Shown: positions 6,951-15,851, counted from the first letter of the stretch. The stretch is DNA of 64,000 nucleotides from Hyphomicrobiales bacterium (GCA_900473045.1 UCKS01000008.1:73971-137970); one strand, 5' to 3'. The notes: generated by a model from the sequence alone, not told the origin. A program made the numbers and translations.

Positions 6951-8744
6951 TCAAACCAGTGCGCGGCCCTTGGCGTCGATCGCAGTGGCGACCGCTTCGT
7001 CCGTGGCCTCGTCCGGCAGCAGCATCTCGTTGTGTGCCTTGCCCGACGGGATCATCGGGAAGCAGTTGGCGAGATTGGCAACGCGGCAATCGAAGATCAC
7101 CGGCGCCGGGCTGTCGATCATCCGCTGGATCGCAGCATCGAGATCGGCCGGCTTGTCGCAGCGGATGCCGACGCCGCCATAGGCCTCGGCCAGCTTGACG
7201 AAATCAGGCATCGCCTCGGTGTAGGAATTGGACAGGCGGTTGCCATGCAGCAGCTGCTGCCATTGACGGACCATACCCATGTACTGGTTGTTGAGGATGA
7301 AGATCTTGACCGGCAGGTTATGCTGCACGGCGCAGGACATTTCCTGGATGCACATCTGGATCGACGCATCGCCGGCAATGTCGATGACCAGCGCGTCGGG
7401 ATGGGCGACCTGAACGCCGATCGCCGCCGGGAAGCCGTAGCCCATGGTGCCGAGGCCACCCGAGGTCATCCAGCGGTTGGGCTGTTCAAAACCATAGAAC
7501 TGGGCCGCCCACATCTGGTGCTGGCCGACTTCGGTGGTGATGTAGGTGTCGCGATGCTTGGTCAGCTCATACAGGCGCTGGATGGCATATTGCGGCATGA
7601 TGACGTCGTCGTTCATCTTGTAGGCGAGCGAGTTGCGGCCGCGCCAGTGAACGATGCCTTCCCACCATTCGGCCATGCGCGCCTTGTCGGCGTCCTTGGC
7701 AGAGGCCCGCCAGACGCGAACCATGTCTTCCAGAACATTGCCGATATCGCCGATGATCGGAACATCGACGCGCACGGTCTTGTTGATCGACGACGGATCG
7801 ATGTCGATGTGAATCTTCTTGGAGTTCGGCGAAAACGCATTCAGGCGGCCGGTGATGCGGTCGTCGAAGCGTGCGCCGATGCAGACCATGACGTCGCAGT
7901 CGTGCATGGCCATATTGGCCTCGTAAGTGCCGTGCATGCCCAGCATGCCCAGCCAGTTCTTGCCCGATGCCGGATAGGCACCCAGCCCCATCAGCGTCGA
8001 GGTGATCGGGAAATTGGTCAGCTCGACCAGTTCGCGCAGCAGCTTGGATGCTTCCGGGCCGGAGTTGATGACGCCGCCACCGGAATAGATGACCGGGCGG
8101 CGCGCGCCCTTCATCAGCTCGATGGCCTGCTCGATCTGGCGCATGTCGCCCTGCAACTTCGGCTGGTAGCTTTTCTGGACCTTCGAGGCCGACGGCGGCG
8201 TGTAGGTGCCGGTGGCGAACTGAACGTCCTTCGGAATATCGACGACGACCGGGCCGGGACGGCCGGACTGGGCGATACGGAAAGCCTCGTGAATGATGCT
8301 GGCCAGTTCGTTGACGTCCTTGACCAGCCAGTTGTGCTTGGTGCAGGGCCGCGTGATGCCGACAGTGTCGCATTCCTGGAAAGCGTCGGAACCGATCAGC
8401 GAGGTCGGCACCTGGCCGGTCAGGCAAACCAGCGGAATGCTGTCCATCAGCGCATCCTGCAGCGGCGTCACGGCATTGGTCGCGCCGGGACCGGAGGTGA
8501 CCAGCATGACGCCGACCTTGCCGGTTGAGCGGGCATAACCTTCGGCCATGTGGCCGGCGCCCTGCTCGTGGCGGACGAGAATGTGCTGAATATCCTCCTG
8601 CTGGAAGATTTCGTCATAGATCGGCAGAACGGCACCACCCGGATAACCGAAAATATGCTCCACACCATTGTCCCTCAGTGCCTGAAGAACAATTTCCGCC
8701 CCTGTCATCTGGTTTGCTTCCGTCTGGTTGTCTGTACCGCTCAT
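6951..8744 (-). CDS. ilvI: Acetolactate synthase large (catalytic) subunit
   Basis: The protein has 597 residues from the chosen ATG at 8744 (MSGTDNQ). It is a thiamine diphosphate enzyme with the N-terminal Pyr domain (FGYPGGAVLPIYDEI, catalytic Glu in RHEQGAGHMAEGYAR), a central FAD-binding domain, and the C-terminal PP domain with the ThDP motif (GDASIQMCIQEMSCAVQHNLPVKIFILNN). It makes acetolactate or acetohydroxybutyrate from pyruvate. The frame is open to 8888, but that extension would run through the attenuator hairpins. The GGAAACAGG before 8744 is a usable ribosome site; an ATG at 8762 is the alternative. Confidence 0.95.
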   Translation of the reverse strand: MSGTDNQTEANQMTGAEIVLQALRDNGVEHIFGYPGGAVLPIYDEIFQQEDIQHILVRHEQGAGHMAEGYARSTGKVGVMLVTSGPGATNAVTPLQDALMDSIPLVCLTGQVPTSLIGSDAFQECDTVGITRPCTKHNWLVKDVNELASIIHEAFRIAQSGRPGPVVVDIPKDVQFATGTYTPPSASKVQKSYQPKLQGDMRQIEQAIELMKGARRPVIYSGGGVINSGPEASKLLRELVELTNFPITSTLMGLGAYPASGKNWLGMLGMHGTYEANMAMHDCDVMVCIGARFDDRITGRLNAFSPNSKKIHIDIDPSSINKTVRVDVPIIGDIGNVLEDMVRVWRASAKDADKARMAEWWEGIVHWRGRNSLAYKMNDDVIMPQYAIQRLYELTKHRDTYITTEVGQHQMWAAQFYGFEQPNRWMTSGGLGTMGYGFPAAIGVQVAHPDALVIDIAGDASIQMCIQEMSCAVQHNLPVKIFILNNQYMGMVRQWQQLLHGNRLSNSYTEAMPDFVKLAEAYGGVGIRCDKPADLDAAIQRMIDSPAPVIFDCRVANLANCFPMIPSGKAHNEMLLPDEATDEAVATAIDAKGRALV

Positions 8745-8796
8745 TGGCCTGTTTCCGTCCATGTTCGCGTTTTGGCTGTATCGTGTTTGAAGGCAT

Positions 8797-8819
8797 AAAA
8801 AAAGGCCCCTTGAGGGCCT
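8797..8819 (-). terminator. Attenuator terminator of ilvIH
   Basis: On the minus strand AGGCCC-TCAAG-GGGCCT is followed by seven T. It lies between the ilvL leader peptide and ilvI. Upstream are alternative pairings: GCGCATGGG with CCCATGCGC, GGATGG with CCATCC around the leader stop, and TGGTGT with ACACCA next to the terminator. These allow a ribosome stalled in the leader to change which hairpin forms. Confidence 0.85.
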
Positions 8820-8853
8820 GGTGTTTTGCGCATGGGTGGCTATCGCCGGATGG

Positions 8854-8910
8854 TTACACCATCCTGCCCATGCGCCGTCCCACCACAAGAATAACTACGA
8901 TATTGATCAT
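8854..8910 (-). CDS. ilvL: ilv leader peptide (attenuation), 18 residues
   Basis: On the minus strand an 18-codon ORF reads MINIVVILVVGRRMGRMV then TAA. Nine of 18 residues are Ile, Val or Leu, eight of them within residues 2-10. It is followed by nested hairpins and a strong terminator before ilvI, the standard design of a branched-chain attenuator in which starvation for Ile, Val or Leu stalls the ribosome and prevents termination. The -10 box lies so close that the RNA probably starts at or within about three bases of the ATG (leaderless). Confidence 0.87.
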   Translation of the reverse strand: MINIVVILVVGRRMGRMV

Positions 8911-8918
8911 GGGCGCGA

Positions 8919-8947
8919 TTGATAAACAGAAATGCCCAATCCGTCAA
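8919..8947 (-). promoter_or_regulatory. Promoter of ilvL-ilvI-ilvH
   Basis: On the minus strand TTGACG, 17 bases, then TATCAA. This is close to the vegetative consensus with ideal spacing. The -10 ends eight bases before the A of the leader ATG at 8910, which places the transcription start at about 8910-8913. Confidence 0.75.
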
Positions 8948-9046
8948 CGCCTTTCCCAAAAACAACCATAGCGCGCTTAATTCAACAAAACACGCTCAAG
9001 TCCAAGAAACAACTTGTTAAATCGCTTCCGGTAATATGAGGTATTC

Positions 9047-11110
9047 GTGGCCAGAGGTTTCCTATTGCTGAACAATGAGCTTCATTCTTCGATCAGCGCC
9101 GGAGAGCAGGAACGACGGGATACCCTGAAACGGGGCAACCGTTTTCTCGGCCGCGTCGTTGCGTGCAGCGGTTCGCGGGCGACGATTGCAGCCATTGCCG
9201 AAAACGGCGAAACCTCACTCACCGAATTGTGGTCCGTCGGCAGGCTGATTTCCATCACGGTGGGCGAAAACCGCGTCGTCGCCCTGGTCTATTCGATGCA
9301 GACCGCCACCAACGAATGGGGTGAAGAACTCGACAACACATTCCGCATCGAAGTGGAGTTGATGGGCGAAGTCCATGTGAGCCCGAACGGCCGCGAGGAA
9401 TTCTCCGCCGGCATTACCCAGTACCCCTATCTTGGCGCCATTGCCCACCGAATCCGCTCTGCCGATCTTGCCCGCATTTACGATACCGGCAAGGAGGATA
9501 CCTGCGTCATCGGCAAGCTGACCCAGGATGAAAGCCTCGACGCCGCGATTCATGTGCCCTCGATGCTATCGAAGCATTTTGCCATTGTCGGCACCACCGG
9601 CGTCGGCAAATCCACCGCCGTCAGCCTGCTGCTGCACAAGGCCATTGCCTCTGACCCGAAGCTGCGCGTGCTGATCCTCGATCCGCACAACGAATTCGCT
9701 GCCGCCTTTCCCGACATAGCCGTCGTCATCGATACCGATAATCTTGACCTACCCTTCTGGCTGATGAAGCTTGAAGAATTCGCCGAGGTGATTTTTCGCG
9801 GTCGTCCGCCGGTTCCCGAAGAACTCGATATCCTGCGCGACGTCGTTCCCGAAGCAAAACGGGCCTTCAAGGGATCGGCGGATTCCGGCTTGGCACGCCG
9901 CACGAGTGAAAAGAGCTCGATCACGGCCGATACGCCGGTGCCTTACCGCATGGCCGACCTGCTGGCGATGATCGACGAGCGCATCGGACGCCTAGAAGGC
10001 CGCAACGACAAGCCGCATCTGCGATCGCTGAAGGTCAAGGTGATCGGCGCCATCAACGATCCGCGCTACAATTTCATGTTCTCGTCGAACACGATCACCG
10101 ATACCATCCTGGAGACGATCGCCAAGATCTTCCGGATTCCGGGTGACGGTCGGCCGATCACAACGTTCCAGCTTGCCGGCATTCCGTCCGAGGTCGTCAA
10201 CTCCGTCGCCTCTGTGCTCTGCCGCATGGCGTTTGAAATCGCGCTGTGGAGCAATGGCGGCGTTCACATGCTGGTCGTCTGCGAAGAAGCGCACCGCTAT
10301 GTTCCAGCCGATGCCAGCCTCGGTTTCGTTCCGACCCGTCAGGCGATCGCCCGCATCGCCAAGGAAGGCCGCAAGTATGGCGTCTCGCTGGGGATCATCA
10401 CCCAGCGTCCGGGAGAGCTTGACCCGACCATCCTGTCGCAGTGCTCGACTGTGTTTGCCATGCGCCTGTCCAACGACCGCGACCAGGAAATCATTCGCTC
10501 GGCGATCCCCAATTCGTCGATTTCGACCACCAGCTTCATCTCCTCGATCGGCAATGGCGAGGCGATTGCCTTCGGCGAGGCCGTGGCGGTGCCGATGCGC
10601 ATGCGCTTTAGCCGCATCGAGGAGAAGAACCTGCCGAAGGCGAACGGTATCGGCGTCAAGATCACGGACGAAACACCGGATACTGTGGATCTGCGCAATG
10701 TCGTGTCGCGGATGCGCGCCATGAACGGCCCGGACATTTCCAGCTTCCAGAACGCCTATTCGGCAAGCATTGGCGGACAGGAACAGGATGCCGTCCCGGC
10801 GGATGACGATCTTCACGACATCCGTGCCTTTAACGCTGACCTCGTGGCAGACCAAGAAGCGGCGGCGTCCCAACCCTATAACCCTGCCATGCTGCCACGC
10901 AACGAACCGCCCAATCCCCAACTTGAACGGTTCAACCAGATCCGCAGTCAGCTCTTATCGGACGAACCACCGGCATCACCCCGGCCTGATCCATACAGGT
11001 CCCCCGCCCGCCCCGCGCCGAGTTTTGCCCAGCCCAATCCGGACCAGCCTCGGCCGTCGCTGCGCGAAAGCCTGTTGAAGAAGCCGCTGAGCAGTATCAT
11101 TCGCAAATAG
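9047..11110 (+). CDS. HerA-like ATP-binding translocase (DUF87)
   Basis: The 687-residue protein starts with GTG at 9047, six bases after GAGG. It has an N-terminal HAS-barrel-like domain (about 30-150), a FtsK/HerA-type RecA ATPase core with Walker A GTTGVGKST at 182-190, a Walker B stretch (GGVHMLVVCEEAHRYVP), and the Arg-rich KEGRKYGVSLGIITQRPGELDPTILSQCSTVFAMRLSNDRDQEII segment characteristic of HerA. A Pro-rich, probably disordered tail follows from about 600. HerA usually works with the NurA nuclease in DNA end processing, but no NurA gene is nearby. Its role in rhizobia is not established. Confidence 0.88.
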   Translation: MARGFLLLNNELHSSISAGEQERRDTLKRGNRFLGRVVACSGSRATIAAIAENGETSLTELWSVGRLISITVGENRVVALVYSMQTATNEWGEELDNTFRIEVELMGEVHVSPNGREEFSAGITQYPYLGAIAHRIRSADLARIYDTGKEDTCVIGKLTQDESLDAAIHVPSMLSKHFAIVGTTGVGKSTAVSLLLHKAIASDPKLRVLILDPHNEFAAAFPDIAVVIDTDNLDLPFWLMKLEEFAEVIFRGRPPVPEELDILRDVVPEAKRAFKGSADSGLARRTSEKSSITADTPVPYRMADLLAMIDERIGRLEGRNDKPHLRSLKVKVIGAINDPRYNFMFSSNTITDTILETIAKIFRIPGDGRPITTFQLAGIPSEVVNSVASVLCRMAFEIALWSNGGVHMLVVCEEAHRYVPADASLGFVPTRQAIARIAKEGRKYGVSLGIITQRPGELDPTILSQCSTVFAMRLSNDRDQEIIRSAIPNSSISTTSFISSIGNGEAIAFGEAVAVPMRMRFSRIEEKNLPKANGIGVKITDETPDTVDLRNVVSRMRAMNGPDISSFQNAYSASIGGQEQDAVPADDDLHDIRAFNADLVADQEAAASQPYNPAMLPRNEPPNPQLERFNQIRSQLLSDEPPASPRPDPYRSPARPAPSFAQPNPDQPRPSLRESLLKKPLSSIIRK

Positions 11111-11128
11111 TCCAGCATACCGGCGCAC

Positions 11129-12034
11129 TCAGCCACTCGCCGGATCCAAGCGATACCAGCTGTCGTCCAGCTGATTGCGAAACCATGTCATCTGCCGCTT
11201 GGCATATTGCCGCGTGGCAGCCGACGACGTTTCGATCACATCAGCCTTGCTCATGGTCCCTGACAGCATGGCGGCAATCTGCGGCACGCCGATCGCCTTC
11301 ATCGCCGGCATTTCCGGCTTGAGATTGAGCGACAGAAGAGCCTTCACCTCCTCGACTGCACCACTTTCCAGCATTCCGGCAAACCGCTGGTCGATCCGCT
11401 GGCGCAGCAGCGGCCGTTCGGGCAGCACGACGATTTTCATGGCGCGGCCGGGATCAACGGCGACGGGACCTTGCCGGGTTTGAAAGACGCGGATGGACTG
11501 GCCGGTTGCCTCGAATATTTCCAGCGCGCGCGCGATGCGCTGCCCGTCGCCCGGCCGCAGGATTGCAGCGGTTTCCGGATCTTTGTCCGACAGGCTCGCA
11601 TGCAGCGCTTCGGCCCGCTCAGTCAGCAAGCGGCCCCGCACGGCGTCGCGGATCGATGTGGGCACGGCCGGCATATCCGACAGCCCGCCGGTCAGCGCCT
11701 TGAAATAGAGCCCGGTGCCCCCGACAAACACAGGAATGCGCCCTTCGCTGCGCACCGCCTCCAATATCGCCACCGCATCACGGAACCACTCACCGGTCGA
11801 GTAGTGCTGCGACGCCGGGACATGGCCATAGAGATGATGCACGACGCCCTGCATGTCCGCCTCGGACGGGCGCGCGGTCAGCACATGCAGGGTGTCATAG
11901 ACCTGCATGCTGTCGGCATTAACAACCACGCCATTGTGCTGTTTCGCCAGCGCGACGGCGAGAGCGGACTTGCCGCTGGCAGTCGGCCCGGTTATCAGGA
12001 TTGCATCCTGTCCAATCTCAAGGTTTTTCATCAT
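11129..12034 (-). CDS. miaA: tRNA dimethylallyltransferase
   Basis: The protein has 301 residues from the MMKNLEIGQDAILITGPTASGKSALAVALA start, with P-loop GPTASGKS at about 16-23, then NADSMQVYDTLHVLTARPS and the VGGTGLYFKAL substrate segment typical of MiaA. It adds the isopentenyl group to A37 of tRNAs reading UNN codons. The second ATG at 12031 is equally possible. The start codon at 12034 overlaps the serB start on the other strand, so any longer N-terminus would lie entirely inside serB. The gene ends 18 bases from the herA-like stop (convergent). Confidence 0.95.
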   Translation of the reverse strand: MMKNLEIGQDAILITGPTASGKSALAVALAKQHNGVVVNADSMQVYDTLHVLTARPSEADMQGVVHHLYGHVPASQHYSTGEWFRDAVAILEAVRSEGRIPVFVGGTGLYFKALTGGLSDMPAVPTSIRDAVRGRLLTERAEALHASLSDKDPETAAILRPGDGQRIARALEIFEATGQSIRVFQTRQGPVAVDPGRAMKIVVLPERPLLRQRIDQRFAGMLESGAVEEVKALLSLNLKPEMPAMKAIGVPQIAAMLSGTMSKADVIETSSAATRQYAKRQMTWFRNQLDDSWYRLDPASG

Positions 12035-12920
12035 GGCCTTCGTTGCCACGCTTGTTGCCAATCCGTCAAATCCCGTGCTGACCACAGCGCTCGCCGAAGA
12101 GGCCGCAGCCGCTGTCGATGCGTCCGGCCTCTATTGGCTAGCCGACGGCGTTGCCTGCGATATCGCCCTGAAGGACGGCGCCAATCCGGACTGGCAGGAA
12201 GCGCTGCTGCGCGGAGTCATCGGCGATGCCCCCATCGATGTCATCGTCCAGAACGCCGAGACGCGCCGCAAGAAACTGCTGATCGCCGATATGGATTCCA
12301 CCATGATCGGCCAGGAATGTATTGACGAACTTGCCGCCGAAGTCGGCCTGAAGGACAAGGTCGCGGCGATCACGGCCCGGGCGATGAACGGCGAGATCGC
12401 CTTTGAGCCGGCCCTGACCGAGCGCGTCGCCCTGCTCAAGGGCCTGCCGCTCAGCGTCGTCGGCGACGTCATCGAAAAACGCATCACGCTGACACCCGGC
12501 GGCCCTGAACTGGTCGCGACCATGAAGGCAAAGGGCTACTATACCGCCCTGGTCTCCGGCGGCTTTACCGTCTTCACCGGTCCGATTGCGGCGACACTCG
12601 GCTTCGACGAGAACCGCGCCAACATCCTCTTGGAAGACGACGGCCATCTGACCGGCGCTGTCGCCGAACCGATCCTTGGCAAACAGGCCAAGGTCGACGC
12701 GCTCGTCGAGATCACCACACGGCTCGGCATTTCGACTGCGGACGCCCTTGCTGTCGGCGACGGTGCCAACGATCTCGGCATGCTTCATCTGGCCGGCGCT
12801 GGCGTTGCGCTGCATGCCAAGCCCATGGTCTCGGCGCAGGTCAAGATCCGCATCGATCATGCCGATCTCACAGCCCTTCTCTATATCCAGGGCTACCGCA
12901 AGACAGATTTCGTCCGGTGA
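12033..12920 (+). CDS. serB: Phosphoserine phosphatase
   Basis: The 295-residue HAD-superfamily enzyme has the nucleophile motif ADMDSTMIGQECIDELA (Asp86, Asp88), motif II LVSGGF, a Lys in GKQAKVDAL, and motif III VGDGANDLGML. It makes serine from phosphoserine, the last step of serine synthesis. An N-terminal domain of about 80 residues precedes the HAD core, as in other SerB proteins. The ATG at 12033-12035 shares two bases with the divergent miaA ATG. The next gene starts with a GTGA overlap, so it is in the same transcript. Confidence 0.95.
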   Translation: MAFVATLVANPSNPVLTTALAEEAAAAVDASGLYWLADGVACDIALKDGANPDWQEALLRGVIGDAPIDVIVQNAETRRKKLLIADMDSTMIGQECIDELAAEVGLKDKVAAITARAMNGEIAFEPALTERVALLKGLPLSVVGDVIEKRITLTPGGPELVATMKAKGYYTALVSGGFTVFTGPIAATLGFDENRANILLEDDGHLTGAVAEPILGKQAKVDALVEITTRLGISTADALAVGDGANDLGMLHLAGAGVALHAKPMVSAQVKIRIDHADLTALLYIQGYRKTDFVR

Positions 12921-13474
12921 TCATTCTGGAGACAGAGCGCCTGCGCATCCGCAACTGGCTGGAGACGGACCGGCCGCTGTTTGCCGAGATCAATGCCGAT
13001 CCGAAGGTGATGGAGTTCTTTCCGCGTCGGCGCTCGCGCGAAGAATCCGATGCGCTGATGGACGAAGCGCGGCGCCGGATCGGCGAAACCGGGCTTGGCT
13101 TTTTCGCGCTGGCATTGAAGGACACCGATGAACCGATCGGTTTTGTCGGCCTCGCCCGAACCGACCTTGAGCCCTTCCTGCCGGATGGCACGGTGGAAAT
13201 CGGCTGGCGGCTCGCCGTCCCCTTCTGGCGCCAGGGGTTTGTGACCGAGGCTGGGCAAGCAATGCTCCGGCATGGCTTCGAACAGCACGGCCTTGCGGAA
13301 ATCGTCTCCTTCGCCGTGGAGAACAATGCGCGCTCTACGGCAGTGATGACCCGCATCGGCCTGCGCCGCGACCCCTCCCGCGACTTCCAGCACCCCCGCG
13401 TGCCGGAGACGACGCCGCATCTCAAGCAACATGTCGTTTATGCGCTCAGCCGTGAGGAATGGCAGACACGATAA
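12917..13474 (+). CDS. GNAT (RimJ/RimL-type) N-acetyltransferase
   Basis: The 185-residue protein starts with GTG overlapping the serB stop (GTGA). It has the GNAT_3/RimL pattern: LETERLRIRNWLETDRPLFAEINADPKVMEFFPRRRSREE, then the acetyl-CoA pocket EIGWRLAVPFWRQGFVTEAGQAMLRHGFEQHGLAEIVSFAVENNARSTAVMTRIGL. Substrate unknown; relatives act on protein N-termini or small amines. Its tight coupling to serB is notable but has no clear functional reason. Confidence 0.9.
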   Translation: MIILETERLRIRNWLETDRPLFAEINADPKVMEFFPRRRSREESDALMDEARRRIGETGLGFFALALKDTDEPIGFVGLARTDLEPFLPDGTVEIGWRLAVPFWRQGFVTEAGQAMLRHGFEQHGLAEIVSFAVENNARSTAVMTRIGLRRDPSRDFQHPRVPETTPHLKQHVVYALSREEWQTR

Positions 13475-13498
13475 AGGCGGACTTTTCAGCCCGCCTTT
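13473..13498. terminator. Bidirectional terminator between the GNAT gene and degP
   Basis: AAAGGCGG and CCGCCTTT are separated by ten bases. It overlaps the GNAT stop codon and lies 28 bases before the degP stop on the other strand, so it can serve both convergent genes. Confidence 0.65.
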
Positions 13499-13525
13499 CA
13501 CTGCGTCATCGCCTGCGGGCGAAAA

Positions 13526-15061
13526 CTATTCCATGCGCACCGTGACAAATCGCAGTTCGCCGGTCTTGTTGGCGATCATCAACAGCGCGTTACGCCGGCC
13601 GTCCGCCTTCAGTTCCTCGATCCGTGCCGATACATCCTCCGGCGTCTTCATCGCCTCCTGGCCGATCTCGACGATCACGTCGCCGGTTTCGATCCGCCGT
13701 TCGGCGGCAGCCGATTGCGGCTGAACCTCGGCGATGACGACACCTTCGACATCCTCGGAAATTCCATAGGTCTTGCGGCTATCGGCATCGAGCACGGCAA
13801 GCTTCATGCCGAGCACCACATCGGATGCCGGCAGTTCGGCAGCCGGCGGCTCAGCCTGATCGGTACCTTCGTCAGCAGACGGGGTCTTTTCCGCTTGTGC
13901 CTCAGCCACATTTTCCCCGTCTTCGAGACGGCCAAGAGTCACCTTGACGGTCATCTCCTTGCCATCGCGCACGATCACCACATCGACCGCCTTGCCGACA
14001 GGGCTTTCCGCCACCACACGCGGCAGATCGCGCATCTCGACGACATCACGGCCATCGAACTTGAGGATCACGTCGCCCGTCTTGATTGCACCGCCATCGA
14101 CCGGACCGCCCTTGATGATCCCGGCCACCAGCGCGCCCTTCGGCGTGTCCATCTTCAGGCTTTCGGCGATATCGCCCGTCACCGGCTGAATGCGCACGCC
14201 AAGCCAGCCGCGATGGGTCTCGCCGAACTCCCTGAGCTGGGAGATGACGTTGCTGGCAAGTTCCGTCGGAACCGAGAAGCCGATACCGATCGAGCCGCCG
14301 GTCGGCGAAATGATCGCCGTGTTAATACCAATGACCTCACCCTTCATGTTGAAGAGCGGGCCGCCGGAATTGCCCTTGTTGATCGCCGCATCGGTCTGGA
14401 TGAAATTGTCATAGGGGCCGGCGTTGATATTGCGGCCGCGCGCCGAAATAATGCCGACAGTCACCGTACCGCCGAGACCGAACGGATTGCCGATCGCCAT
14501 CACCCAGTCGCCGATCCGCATCTGCCGGGAATCACCAATCGGCACCGCCGTCAAAGGCTTCTTCGGCTCGACCTTCAACACAGCAAGGTCGGTCTTGGTG
14601 TCGGTGCCGATCAGCTTGGCCTTGAGCTTGGTGCCATTGGCGAAATTGATCTCGATGTCGTCGGCGCCCTCGATCACGTGATTGTTGGTGACGATGATGC
14701 CTGAGGGATCGATGACGAATCCGGAACCAAGCGAATCGACGGTGCGCTGACGGCTACCGCCCTCGCCGCCCTTGCCTTTGAAAAACTCATCGAAGAAATC
14801 CTGGAACGGAGACCCCTCCGGTACCTGCGGCATCGGCGCCTGGTCGTCGTTCTTTACCTTCTGCGAGGTCGAGATATTGACGACCGCGTCGAGCAGTCCG
14901 GCAGCAAGATCAGCAACCGATTCCGGGCCCTGCTGGGTCAGCAAGGGTGCCTTGGTCTGGGCATGCGCCACGGACAGCACCGGCACGGAATTCATCAGCA
15001 GAGCAGCACTTGCAGCGAGCGTGACAGACCGGAAGAAGGAAGCGCGGATGGACAAGCCCAT
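13526..15061 (-). CDS. degP: Periplasmic DegP/Do-type serine protease
   Basis: The 511-residue protein starts at the ATG at 15061 (AGAGGA ribosome site) with signal peptide MGLSIRASFFRSVTLAASAALLMNSVPVLSVAHA. The trypsin-like domain has catalytic H128 (TNNHVIEG), D158 (TDLAVLK) and S232 (GNSGGPL). Two PDZ domains follow (about 290-380 and 415-505), separated by an acidic Ala/Glu linker. It degrades or refolds damaged envelope proteins. It lies downstream of hflK-hflC-DUF2065 on the same strand, a quality-control neighbourhood, but 206 bases from the preceding gene, so it may have its own promoter. It may equally be named mucD/degQ. Confidence 0.95.
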   Translation of the reverse strand: MGLSIRASFFRSVTLAASAALLMNSVPVLSVAHAQTKAPLLTQQGPESVADLAAGLLDAVVNISTSQKVKNDDQAPMPQVPEGSPFQDFFDEFFKGKGGEGGSRQRTVDSLGSGFVIDPSGIIVTNNHVIEGADDIEINFANGTKLKAKLIGTDTKTDLAVLKVEPKKPLTAVPIGDSRQMRIGDWVMAIGNPFGLGGTVTVGIISARGRNINAGPYDNFIQTDAAINKGNSGGPLFNMKGEVIGINTAIISPTGGSIGIGFSVPTELASNVISQLREFGETHRGWLGVRIQPVTGDIAESLKMDTPKGALVAGIIKGGPVDGGAIKTGDVILKFDGRDVVEMRDLPRVVAESPVGKAVDVVIVRDGKEMTVKVTLGRLEDGENVAEAQAEKTPSADEGTDQAEPPAAELPASDVVLGMKLAVLDADSRKTYGISEDVEGVVIAEVQPQSAAAERRIETGDVIVEIGQEAMKTPEDVSARIEELKADGRRNALLMIANKTGELRFVTVRME

Positions 15062-15267
15062 GGGGTCCTCTCGATTTGGGAAGGCAGGCCGCAATAAAAC
15101 GACCGGCAAAAAGTGTTCGTCACACGGACGGTCACAGCTGCGAGGTTGGCTTTGCGTCAACCTCTATGCCGTGCAGGGTGGCGTAGAATCTGTTCGAAGA
15201 TAAGGCGGATTTGGGACGCGTCCAGTCATCTTTTCGTCAGCGTCTCAAGGGCAGCGACACCCAGCCG

Positions 15268-15654
15268 TCAATTCATCAGTTCGTGACCGTGCGCCTTCAA
15301 CGCCGCCACGGCCTTGTCGAGGTCGGAGCCGATGATGAAGATGTAATCCGTGCTGAAGGTGGAATTGGCGAAGATGCCGACACCGGCCTCGGAAAGCGGG
15401 TTCAGCACGGAGGCAAGGATACCTGGAATATCGAGGGTGAAATGCTGTTCGATACGGAAGCAGCGCCAGCCGCCCGACGACTGGATATTCGAGGGAATGC
15501 GTGCCGCACGGCACACAAGCGTCATCTCCTCGCGCGAACTTGAGACGGCCCAGAAGCCTGCTCCCGGCAGCCAGTCCGGCAGCGGCGTTCCGATGTTGAG
15601 CCTTGTGATCGCATATTCTGCGTCCACCAATCGAATGAGCAATTTATGTGTCAT
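15268..15654 (-). CDS. ACT domain-containing protein
   Basis: The 128-residue protein matches small bacterial CASTOR/ACT_7-type proteins: N-terminal strand-helix part (LLIRLVDAEYAITRLNIGTPLPDWL), an Arg-rich middle (LVCRAARIPSNIQSSGGWRCFRIEQHF) and a C-terminal ACT fold (LDIPGILASVLNPLSEAGVGIFANSTFSTDYIFI). ACT domains bind amino acids or similar small ligands. It lies three bases after the DUF2065 gene, so it is in the hflKC transcript. Its ligand is unknown. Confidence 0.8.
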   Translation of the reverse strand: MTHKLLIRLVDAEYAITRLNIGTPLPDWLPGAGFWAVSSSREEMTLVCRAARIPSNIQSSGGWRCFRIEQHFTLDIPGILASVLNPLSEAGVGIFANSTFSTDYIFIIGSDLDKAVAALKAHGHELMN

Positions 15655-15657
15655 GTC

Positions 15658-15843
15658 CTATCCTCGCACTATCCAGACAAGTGCGACGCCGATGACGACG
15701 GAAACGAGCCCGAACAGCCGTAACTGTTGCTCTGGTATATGGGGCAAACGCTTTGCCATTTCCACCAAAACCAAAGGGGCCAGTGCGTACACTAGCCCCT
15801 CGATGATCAGGAAAAAAGCAATTCCCGTCAGAAAGTCACTCAT
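15658..15843 (-). CDS. DUF2065 small membrane protein
   Basis: The 61-residue protein has two membrane helices (residues 5-27 and 43-60) joined by a short loop (MAKRLPHIPEQQLR). This matches DUF2065, which commonly sits directly after hflC in proteobacteria. Eight bases separate it from hflC. A role with the HflKC complex is a reasonable inference from this conserved neighbourhood, but none is shown. Confidence 0.88.
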   Translation of the reverse strand: MSDFLTGIAFFLIIEGLVYALAPLVLVEMAKRLPHIPEQQLRLFGLVSVVIGVALVWIVRG

Positions 15844-15851
15844 TTCACTGA

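Noticed and set aside
7032-8528. 498-codon open frame antisense to ilvI
   Set aside because: Shadow of the acetolactate synthase gene with typical low-complexity composition.
8745-8888. N-terminal extension of ilvI by 48 codons
   Set aside because: It runs through the attenuator terminator and leader hairpins and has no similarity to acetolactate synthase N-termini.
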